This document shows positions 1-4,174 of a DNA stretch of 5,720 nt, one piece after another. The translations under genes were made by a program, and so were the position numbers. The stretch's first letter is position 1. Every line of letters starts with the position of its first letter. The notes beneath the pieces were generated by a model that saw only the letters and a program-made list of their open reading frames with translations, ran no database searches and had not been told where the DNA came from. The DNA is from Verrucomicrobiota bacterium. Lineage in GTDB: Bacteria; Verrucomicrobiota; Kiritimatiellia; JAAZAB01. The stretch is taken from positions 1 through 5,720 of the forward strand of contig JAHIMN010000160.1 of the NCBI GenBank assembly GCA_018896395.1. Direction: 5' to 3'.

Positions 1-601
1 CCTGGCCCTTGACATCGGCAAAATCTTCCTCATAGATCAAGTGCGTTTCAAACACCTTGGCCGCATCCACCCGGTAGGGCTGGGTGGCAAGCCGGCCCGC
101 GATGATATCCGCCGCCTGACGCAGGTTCCGGACCGGATAGACATCAATGCCTTCCACAACCGCGGCTTCATCGGCATTATCGTAAGGCACCAGGATGGCC
201 GGCCGTTTTTTCTCGCGCATGGCCATCGTAATGGGGAGCACGCCGCGTGCCCGGCGCACTTCGCCACTCAGGGCCAGTTCGCCCACCAGTGAGAATTGGT
301 CGAGTGCCTCCATGGGGATATCGCCCATCGTGGCCAGCACGCCGAGCGCTATCGGCAGGTCGAAAATCGGGCCTTCCTTCTTGATATCCGCCGGGGCCAG
401 GTTGATCGTCAGGCGATCTTTCGGCATCTCGAAGCCGGAATTGAGGATGGCGGTATTGACCCGATCCTTGCTTTCCTTGACCGCCGCATCGGGCAAACCC
501 ACGATGACCGTCTGCGGGTCCCCCCTACCCGTGTTGACTTCGATTTCCACAGCGTAGGCGTCAACACCGTAAACGGCGCCGGAATGGACTTTGGCAAGCA
601 T
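1..601 (-). CDS. comM: YifB/ComM family Mg-chelatase-like AAA+ ATPase, N-terminal 200 residues (runs off left edge)
   Basis: Translating the minus strand from ATG at 601 gives 200 uninterrupted residues beginning MLAKVHSGAVYGVDAYAVEI. They include VIVGLPDAAVKESKDRV (about 32-48), LTINLAPADIKKEGP (about 64-78), LVGELALSGEVRRARG (about 125-140) and, at the window edge, FADVKGQ, which in this family directly precedes the AAA+ ATPase core. This is the substrate-facing N-terminal (Lon-protease-like fold) part of YifB/ComM; the Walker A and B motifs would lie outside the window. ComM is known as a hexameric helicase that promotes branch migration during natural transformation, and YifB homologues are widespread in non-competent bacteria too. 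The start codon overlaps the upstream HEPN stop codon (TAATG) and no good Shine-Dalgarno is seen, so translation probably depends on coupling. A truncated second copy lies at 1408-1766. Identification is firm; the exact cellular role in this host is not known. Confidence 0.96.
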   Translation of the reverse strand, partial: MLAKVHSGAVYGVDAYAVEIEVNTGRGDPQTVIVGLPDAAVKESKDRVNTAILNSGFEMPKDRLTINLAPADIKKEGPIFDLPIALGVLATMGDIPMEALDQFSLVGELALSGEVRRARGVLPITMAMREKKRPAILVPYDNADEAAVVEGIDVYPVRNLRQAADIIAGRLATQPYRVDAAKVFETHLIYEEDFADVKGQ

Positions 602-1038
602 TAGTGTTTGTGATTCTTGAGCTTTGCGTTCAGATGTCGAATTTGTAAATGCTTTCTGACGGCTCGGCGAACGCTCCGTGCAATGACCAACGCCTGTTTC
701 GCATCAGCACGAGTAAGGGGTTCTTCATCCCCCGGATAACGGGTTACGATGGCGTAACTGGTCAGCAATTCCTGCTCGGCAACGTTGATGGAAAACTTGA
801 CGCGATCCGGCAGAAGATGAATCAACCGGCCAATATCATGAACCTTTGGAAAATCAATAGACAGGAAGGATAAAAGTGCTTTGATGTATTTTTCAGCGCC
901 CTGCTGAGAATGAAAACAGACCGTGTCATAAGGACAGTCGGCCCCCATACCAAGAGTATGTCTAGCATTTATAAAGTCGCTTTCCGCCTTTTGAATCCAT
1001 TGGCTGACTATATTTAATATGTCATCATGGTTTCGCAT
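601..1038 (-). CDS. HEPN domain protein (toxin-like partner of the upstream nucleotidyltransferase)
   Basis: This 145-residue helical protein has the marks of the COG2250-type HEPN family: an N-terminal helix with KAESDFINARHTL (about 17-29), the diagnostic CFHSQQGAEKYIKALL (about 41-56), a KVHDIGRLIHLL segment (about 65-76) and TRYPGDEEPL (about 99-108) before a last Ala/Arg-rich helix. HEPN proteins paired with minimal nucleotidyltransferases are often toxin RNases neutralised by the partner, by complex formation or by adding AMP (the MntA-HepT paradigm). The catalytic Rx4-6H motif is uncertain: RAVRKH (125-130) fits the spacing but lies at the end of the last helix, and there is no clear RNxxxHxY. 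The start at 1038 is preferred over the longer frame (1086) because GGGAAAG at 1045-1051 is well spaced before it. It overlaps the upstream gene by 14 nt, typical of a co-translated pair. Its stop codon overlaps the yifB start. It looks more AT-rich than yifB, suggesting transfer. Confidence 0.9.
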   Translation of the reverse strand: MRNHDDILNIVSQWIQKAESDFINARHTLGMGADCPYDTVCFHSQQGAEKYIKALLSFLSIDFPKVHDIGRLIHLLPDRVKFSINVAEQELLTSYAIVTRYPGDEEPLTRADAKQALVIARSVRRAVRKHLQIRHLNAKLKNHKH

Positions 1039-1342
1039 ACAAAACTTTCCCTTCCCGCATGGCCGGCCGGACAATGGTTCCAGCAAGGTGCTGTTGTCTT
1101 TCCGCCTCAGACGGTGTCACCACAACAATATCCTTCGACACAGGAATATCATGAATCTCGCAACGGATATTTACTTGAGTTTTTCGCCTTGATCCATTCA
1201 CCGGCATGATAACCAGTAGATCCACGTCGCTGTCCGGCCCGGCGGTTCCCCGCGCGTGAGAGCCGAACAGTACGATCTTTTCCGGCTTGAAGCGCGTCGC
1301 AATGCGATGGACCATCTGGCGTATGGCAGTTTGTGCGGTCAT
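1025..1342 (-). CDS. Minimal nucleotidyltransferase (MNT/COG1708-like), antitoxin-like partner of HEPN protein
   Basis: A 105-residue protein with the polymerase-beta-type nucleotidyltransferase signature VLFGSHARGTAGPDSDVDLL (about 24-43): Gly27-Ser28 of the GS motif, Asp39 and Asp41 as metal ligands, and Asp71 in KDIVVV as the likely third carboxylate. All catalytic residues therefore appear present. The family transfers NMP from NTP; in characterised MNT-HEPN pairs the enzyme AMPylates and silences the HEPN toxin, and that role is inferred here. The start at 1342 is chosen because GGAG at 1349-1352 lies six bases before it and the protein then begins at the family's usual helix (MTAQTAIRQMVHR). 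The open frame extends upstream to 1510, but that part reads through the dead yifB fragment and is spurious. It overlaps the HEPN gene by 14 nt and is probably the first gene of an MNT-HEPN-yifB operon. Confidence 0.9.
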   Translation of the reverse strand: MTAQTAIRQMVHRIATRFKPEKIVLFGSHARGTAGPDSDVDLLVIMPVNGSRRKTQVNIRCEIHDIPVSKDIVVVTPSEAERQQHLAGTIVRPAMREGKVLYAKP

Positions 1343-1348
1343 GGCTGA

Positions 1349-1352
1349 CTCC
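1349..1352 (-). promoter_or_regulatory. Ribosome binding site of the nucleotidyltransferase gene
   Basis: On the minus strand GGAG lies six bases before ATG 1342. It decides this start against upstream ATGs in the same frame, which fall in the degenerate yifB copy. Confidence 0.6.
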
Positions 1353-1368
1353 GAAATTAACCACAGGC

Positions 1369-1397
1369 AGAATACCAAGGCAGGATCAAAAATGCAA
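1369..1397 (-). promoter_or_regulatory. Possible promoter for the MNT-HEPN-yifB genes
   Basis: In the 65 bases between the end of yifB homology (1408) and the nucleotidyltransferase start, the minus strand reads TTGCAT, 17 bases, TATTCT. The -10 matches the sigma-70 consensus at four of six positions and the -35 at only three, so this is a weak candidate. Its position is where a promoter for the downstream three-gene set would be needed. Confidence 0.25.
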
Positions 1398-1482
1398 GGG
1401 AGGGGATGAACATCGGCCCTTCCTTCTTGATGTCCGCCGGAGCCATGTTGATTGTCAGCCGTTCCTTCGGCATCTCGAACCC

Positions 1483-1515
1483 GGCGTGCCTCGGCGTAGC
1501 TTCTGAGCAAAGCCG
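1483..1515. repeat. Palindromic insert 4 in yifB copy (33 bp)
   Basis: This insertion between codons 55 and 56 does not shift the frame. On the plus strand CGGC/GCCG and GCTT/AAGC can pair around ctgagca, giving a compact hairpin. It shares GAGCAAAG with insert 3. Confidence 0.75.
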
Positions 1516-1548
1516 GGAATTGAGGATGGCGGTATTGACCCGGTCCTT

Positions 1549-1574
1549 GCTTTGACCCTGAGCAAAGTCGAAGG
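1549..1574. repeat. Palindromic insert 3 in yifB copy (26 bp)
   Basis: This insertion between codons 44 and 45 shifts the reading frame. The plus strand shows a hairpin CTTTG-accctgag-CAAAG. AGC is repeated at both edges, which could be a small target duplication. It shares the word GAGCAAAG with insert 4. Confidence 0.75.
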
Positions 1575-1634
1575 GCTCTCCTTCACCGCCGCATCGGGCA
1601 AGCCCACGATGACCGTCTGCGGGTCGCCCCGACC

Positions 1635-1664
1635 CGCCTGCCCACCATAGCCTTGGCGGCGGTG
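1635..1664. repeat. Palindromic insert 2 in yifB copy (30 bp), member of a dispersed repeat
   Basis: This element separates codons 24/25 of the yifB copy. On the minus strand it contains GCCAAGGCTATGGTGGGCAG. Related copies are seen at about 5614-5645 (GCCAAGGCTATGGAGGACAG) and in parts at 2625-2672, so it belongs to a dispersed short repeat family. CCACC/GGTGG can pair as a hairpin. Confidence 0.8.
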
Positions 1665-1673
1665 GGTGTTGAC

Positions 1674-1703
1674 CCAACTTCGCTAAAGCTTCGATGGGCA
1701 AGC
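1674..1703. repeat. Palindromic insert 1 in yifB copy (30 bp)
   Basis: These 30 bases interrupt codons 21/22 of the yifB copy and are absent from the intact gene. They carry the overlapping palindromic words TTCGCTAAAGCTTCG and, read on the minus strand, an in-frame TAG. The length is a multiple of three. The exact insertion edge is ambiguous by a base or two. Confidence 0.75.
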
Positions 1704-1796
1704 TTCAATCTCCACAGGGTACGCATCAACACCGTACACCGCGCCGGAATGAACTTTGGCAAGCATTCGTTAGACTTTCTATTTACCAGTCATGCG

Positions 1797-1970
1797 CTAT
1801 CTCGGAATTTCTTTAGGGGAAACCATCCGCACTTTTCCATTATCCCAAAATGCCAAAGGCAGATTACGCTGACGGTGCTCTTCAATGACCTGCGCCACAG
1901 CCTCTTTCATGGCCTTGAGTGCTTGATCGCGAAAAGTCCGTTGCATTTTATTCATCGGTGCTGATTTCAT
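1797..1970 (-). CDS. Small (57 aa) partner/antitoxin-like protein of the zeta-like ATPase
   Basis: ATG at 1970 lies inside the zeta-gene stop (ATGA) and opens a 57-residue frame ending at TAG 1797-1799. It begins MKSAPMNKMQRTFRDQALKA, continues through an amphipathic Ala/Glu-rich helix (AMKEAVAQVIEEHRQRN, about 20-36) and ends PLAFWDNGKVRMVSPKEI (about 38-55). Small proteins with a helix followed by 'PL.(V/F)W..GKV..(V/S)P' are, from my recall of the family, common beside COG4185 zeta-like ATPases and are thought to be their antitoxins or partners; no search was run. The 4-nt overlap implies translational coupling and near-equal synthesis with the ATPase. A start at Met6 or Met9 is possible, but the ATGA overlap favours 1970. 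The dead yifB copy begins 30 nt further on. Function is inferred; that it is a real gene is well supported by the coupling and codon pattern. Confidence 0.8.
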   Translation of the reverse strand: MKSAPMNKMQRTFRDQALKAMKEAVAQVIEEHRQRNLPLAFWDNGKVRMVSPKEIPR

Positions 1971-2548
1971 GACTTCTGCTCCTGAAACAAACTGGCATAC
2001 AATTTTTTATCATTAATTTTAATTTTACTGCCCCACTCTTCAAATATCAATCGCGGAATTCTGCCGGAATTGTCAAAGAAATGCAGCGAGTCGAAAACGG
2101 AGCGATACAACTGAAGCAGGTTAGGCAGGCTTTTCGAGAAGCGACGACGAATATCCGATTCCGGGATGTTATGCCCTCCCTGCCTGACACGGTCGGCAAC
2201 GCGCTGAATGGCCATATTCACAGAAGGAAGCCACAGATAAAACAAGTGCATGGAATAAGACCTGTTCTTCAAGCGCTTAAACATTGGAAGGTAGGATCGT
2301 CCGGCCAGAGTTGTCTCGATGGCAAACGAGTGCTTTAAGGCGGTCATTTGGCTTATCTTTAAAAGCATTAGCCGACCCGCTTCCATCCGCGCGAGCTCAG
2401 GCGCAAACGGCGAAAGCCCGCCTGCAATTAAGTCCGGATTGATAAAATTATAGCAATGCGCATATTCCGGCAAGAACCGTTTCGCAAAGGTTGTTTTGCC
2501 TGCGCCATTAGGGCCGGCCACAACATATAGTATTGGCTTTTGATTCAT
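1967..2548 (-). CDS. Zeta-toxin-like P-loop ATPase/kinase (COG4185-like)
   Basis: This 193-residue protein has a Walker A motif in VVAGPNGAGKTTFAKRFL (about 9-26; Gly17, Lys18, Thr19), then NFINPDLIAGGLSPF (about 34-48). A HSFAIETTLAGRSY segment (about 73-86) resembles the substrate region of zeta toxins, and an Arg-rich RVADRVRQGGHNIPESDIRRRF (about 116-137) looks like the lid. The length and motif order match stand-alone zeta-like ATPases of COG4185 rather than the larger plasmid epsilon-zeta type. Zeta toxins phosphorylate UDP-GlcNAc and poison wall synthesis; the substrate of this subgroup is unproven. The 57-residue partner overlaps its stop by ATGA. The start ATG at 2548 has only a weak Shine-Dalgarno. 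The gene looks more AT-rich than the yifB and dehydrogenase genes, fitting a transferred module. Family assignment is solid; toxin activity is inferred. Confidence 0.9.
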   Translation of the reverse strand: MNQKPILYVVAGPNGAGKTTFAKRFLPEYAHCYNFINPDLIAGGLSPFAPELARMEAGRLMLLKISQMTALKHSFAIETTLAGRSYLPMFKRLKNRSYSMHLFYLWLPSVNMAIQRVADRVRQGGHNIPESDIRRRFSKSLPNLLQLYRSVFDSLHFFDNSGRIPRLIFEEWGSKIKINDKKLYASLFQEQKS

Positions 2549-2624
2549 ATGCTCATTGCCCGAGGATTGCTCACTTCCTTATGCTTGATGTGTCTCGACG
2601 ACGGAACATCAGCACCCGACCAGC

Positions 2625-2672
2625 CTGCCCACCATCTTGTCCGCCATAGCCTCTGGTGTAGGCGGAAACAAG
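2625..2672. repeat. Composite palindromic repeat
   Basis: The left part CCTGCCCACCAT matches insert 2 of the yifB copy. The right part is an inverted repeat in which CTTGTCCGCC (2636-2645) pairs with GGCGGAAACAAG (2661-2672), allowing a two-base bulge. It also carries GCCATAGCC. It belongs to the same short dispersed family as the elements at 1635-1664 and 5614-5645. Confidence 0.55.
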
Positions 2673-2786
2673 CTTAAAAACTGGTCAAGCATAACAAGGC
2701 AAACAAGGGAAAGCAACTGGGGAGATTTAAGCAGTTCGGTTTTGGGCGATCTTTTTTATCAGCGCATGGCGGGCTTGAGCGGTTGG

Positions 2787-2814
2787 GGAATATGCGAAGA
2801 ATATCAATTGTCAA
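2787..2814 (-). promoter_or_regulatory. Possible promoter for the zeta-like gene pair
   Basis: On the minus strand a perfect -35 hexamer TTGACA is followed after 16 bases by TATTCC, a poor -10. A transcript from here would have a leader of about 230 nt before the zeta-like start. Only the -35 is convincing. Confidence 0.25.
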
Positions 2815-2834
2815 GGGCTGGCTCCGATTCGGCC

Positions 2835-2859
2835 GGGAGGGGGTCGAACGCCCTCTCCC
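2835..2859. repeat. GGGAGAGGGC hairpin downstream of the oxidoreductase
   Basis: A nine-base stem (GGGAGGGGG at 2835-2843 with CCCTCTCCC at 2851-2859, one G-T pair) closes a seven-base loop. It lies about 30 bases past the oxidoreductase stop and could end transcription, but no T-run follows on the minus strand. A related hairpin lies on the other side of the gene (3973-3997), so a dispersed repeat is more likely than a dedicated terminator. Confidence 0.55.
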
Positions 2860-2888
2860 TGACATTTAATTCAATCACTTTGTTTGTT

Positions 2889-3947
2889 TCAGCAATCCAG
2901 GGGGAATGCATCCTGGGTAATGGGGAAGATGAGGAGCCGACCGAGCCGGGCAGACTCGTAAATCCCCATGATGATCTCCAGGCCACGGTACGCTTCGCCG
3001 ACATCGATTCTGGTCGGCACTCCGGTTTGTAGCGCATGGATGATGTCCGCCAGGGCGCGCTTGACGTACAGCGCCGGATCCTCGCTATGGTGGAAATGCT
3101 CATTGGTCGCCGGACTGGCGATACCGGCTTCTCCGGCATATCGGGCGCGGAAAATACTCCCGGCACCGGGCGCGGGGGATAGCTGGAGTTCGGCAAAGCC
3201 GTCGCTGCCGTTGACCCGCAACACCGGCATTTTTTTGCAGCCGGCGCCGCCGGTTTCAACGGTCAGCCGGGTGCCGTCGTTGAAGTGTACCGTGCCCAGC
3301 ACATGGGCTTCGACCTTGGTGCCCTGATAATTGCCGATCACACTCCGGTCAACCGCTCCTAAGACGCACTCCGCCAGCCGCTGCGGCCCCAGGCAAAACA
3401 GGGCGGCATCAACCAGGTGCGTCCCGAAATTCATCAGGCACCGGCCCGGCTGAAACATGCTGACTTCCAGTACGTCGCCGATCTTCCCGGACTGCGCCGC
3501 ATCCCGCCACCATTCGAACGGTTTGCCGTAGCGCCGCTGATGGTTGACAAACAGCCGGGCGCCTGACTTTTCCGCCACGGCCATCAGCTTTTTCGCCACC
3601 CCCAGCGACATGGCAAACGGCTTTTCGATCCAGACGCCTTTGGCGCCGGCCTCAAGCGCCGCCAGCACCATGGCTTCACGGTCCGGCGGAAACGCGCAGA
3701 TGCTGACCATGTCCGGCCGGGTTTCCTGCAACATCAGCCGGTAATCCTGGTAACCTTTGCAGCCGGCAAACTCGGCGGTGAAAGCCGCCACATTTTCGGG
3801 CTTCCGACTGGCGGCCGCCACCAACGCCACGCCCGGCGTCGCCTGCATCGCCCAGCCATGAGCATAGGCAAATGAATGGCTGCCGCCTTTTCCCGAAGTC
3901 CCGGGACCACATCCAATAATGACACAACGCAACATAAATTTATCCAT
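2889..3947 (-). CDS. Gfo/Idh/MocA family NAD(P)-dependent oxidoreductase
   Basis: This 352-residue protein has the two-domain layout of the family. An N-terminal Rossmann fold starts MLRCVIIGCGPGTSGKGGSH (about 5-24), with an unusually long glycine-rich loop before the conserved helix AYAHGWAMQ. WIEKPFAMSL (about 106-115) carries the hallmark EKP whose lysine serves catalysis, followed by VNHQRRY (134-140). The C-terminal alpha/beta domain includes NFGTHLVDAALF (about 173-184), where His177 and Asp180 fit the usual GxHxxD catalytic pair. Members oxidise or reduce sugars, inositols and related polyols; the substrate here cannot be read. The start may be Met1 (3947, no clear Shine-Dalgarno) or Met5 (3935, preceded by GGA). 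It lies 227 bp after the MDR dehydrogenase on the same strand, and the two may share a pathway. Related hairpins flank the gene on both sides. Confidence 0.93.
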   Translation of the reverse strand: MDKFMLRCVIIGCGPGTSGKGGSHSFAYAHGWAMQATPGVALVAAASRKPENVAAFTAEFAGCKGYQDYRLMLQETRPDMVSICAFPPDREAMVLAALEAGAKGVWIEKPFAMSLGVAKKLMAVAEKSGARLFVNHQRRYGKPFEWWRDAAQSGKIGDVLEVSMFQPGRCLMNFGTHLVDAALFCLGPQRLAECVLGAVDRSVIGNYQGTKVEAHVLGTVHFNDGTRLTVETGGAGCKKMPVLRVNGSDGFAELQLSPAPGAGSIFRARYAGEAGIASPATNEHFHHSEDPALYVKRALADIIHALQTGVPTRIDVGEAYRGLEIIMGIYESARLGRLLIFPITQDAFPLDC

Positions 3948-3972
3948 AATAATAAATTTCTATCATTAATCA

Positions 3973-3997
3973 GGGAAAGGGCATTCGGCCCTCTCCC
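3973..3997. repeat. GGGAGAGGGC-type hairpin upstream of the oxidoreductase
   Basis: GGGAAAGGG (3973-3981) pairs with CCCTCTCCC (3989-3997) with one A-C mismatch around a seven-base loop. The minus strand word GGGAGAGGGC is shared with the hairpin at 2835-2859. A second small palindrome, ACCCCTCGGCAGAGGGT (4001-4017), follows directly. Confidence 0.55.
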
Positions 3998-4034
3998 CAA
4001 ACCCCTCGGCAGAGGGTCATCGACCCATTTCTAT

Positions 4035-4125
4035 TTGGATTGCGGAGTCGCCTGCAAGCGGACCACCACGGACAGATCCACTTATGTCAAGGCTATCAAC
4101 CCTCTTGCAAACTCCGCAATTCCAA
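4035..4125. repeat. Long imperfect inverted repeat between the two dehydrogenase genes
   Basis: The left arm (4035-4058) and right arm (4104-4125) share, in inverted orientation, TTGGA-TTGCGGAGT and TGCAAG with a few unpaired bases. They enclose about 45 bases. In a transcript reading from the MDR gene this would form a long stem. There is no T-run to make it a classic terminator. It could be a small transposable element remnant, a transcript-stabilising hairpin or a decayed REP pair. Confidence 0.55.
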
Positions 4126-4174
4126 TATAAAACGCGGCTGTGCCATCCCCTGATTTTTTATAATTTCAGTTTTT

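Larger units (their letters stand above)
1408..1766 (-). pseudogene. comM: Truncated, repeat-riddled second copy of the yifB/comM 5' end (codons 1-80)
   Basis: From ATG 1766 the minus strand repeats the first 80 codons of the intact yifB (601-362). Colinear homology stops abruptly after codon 80 (TTC, 1408-1410). The copy is 359 nt against 240 nt; the 119 extra bases are exactly four insertions of 30, 30, 26 and 33 nt. Once they are removed the 80 codons are open. The first insert brings an in-frame TAG, so the product would end after about 28 residues, and the 26-nt insert shifts the frame. Of the 80 codons 25 differ from the intact copy, 21 synonymously and four changing the residue (A17P, D62E, L68M, I79M). 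The copy begins 30 nt after the stop of the small partner gene. It is the 5' remnant of a yifB that was once functional. Confidence 0.93.
2549..2888. other. 340-bp non-coding stretch upstream of the zeta-like gene
   Basis: No convincing reading frame is seen; the open frames on both strands are of low-complexity composition and lack start signals. It holds a GC-rich hairpin near the oxidoreductase end (2835-2859), a possible minus-strand promoter (2787-2814) and a composite palindromic repeat (2625-2672). The middle part (about 2690-2785) has nothing I recognise. Confidence 0.6.

Noticed and set aside
41..557. Plus-strand frames of 83-120 residues opposite yifB
   Set aside because: These are antisense shadows of the clearly identified yifB coding sequence.
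601..1086. Longer 161-residue start for the HEPN protein
   Set aside because: The extra 16 residues lie inside the nucleotidyltransferase coding sequence and do not look like HEPN; the ATG at 1038 has a suitable ribosome binding site.
1025..1510. Longer 161-residue start for the nucleotidyltransferase
   Set aside because: The extra 56 residues read through the dead yifB fragment in a wrong frame; a Shine-Dalgarno and the family's usual N-terminus support 1342.
1357..1701. 114-residue minus-strand frame containing yifB-like pieces
   Set aside because: It is a chance frame through the yifB remnant and its inserts; the yifB-like words appear because it shares part of the original frame.
1483..1703. 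CRISPR-like array of about 30-bp units
   Set aside because: The four units differ in sequence and the material between them is yifB coding sequence, not spacers between identical repeats.
2637..3032. 131-residue plus-strand frame
   Set aside because: It crosses repeats and hairpins and overlaps the 3' end of the oxidoreductase antisense; no domain is recognisable.
4085..4096. TTGACA on the minus strand in the spacer before the oxidoreductase
   Set aside because: The -35 word is perfect, but no acceptable -10 lies 16-18 bases downstream and it falls inside the loop of the inverted repeat.
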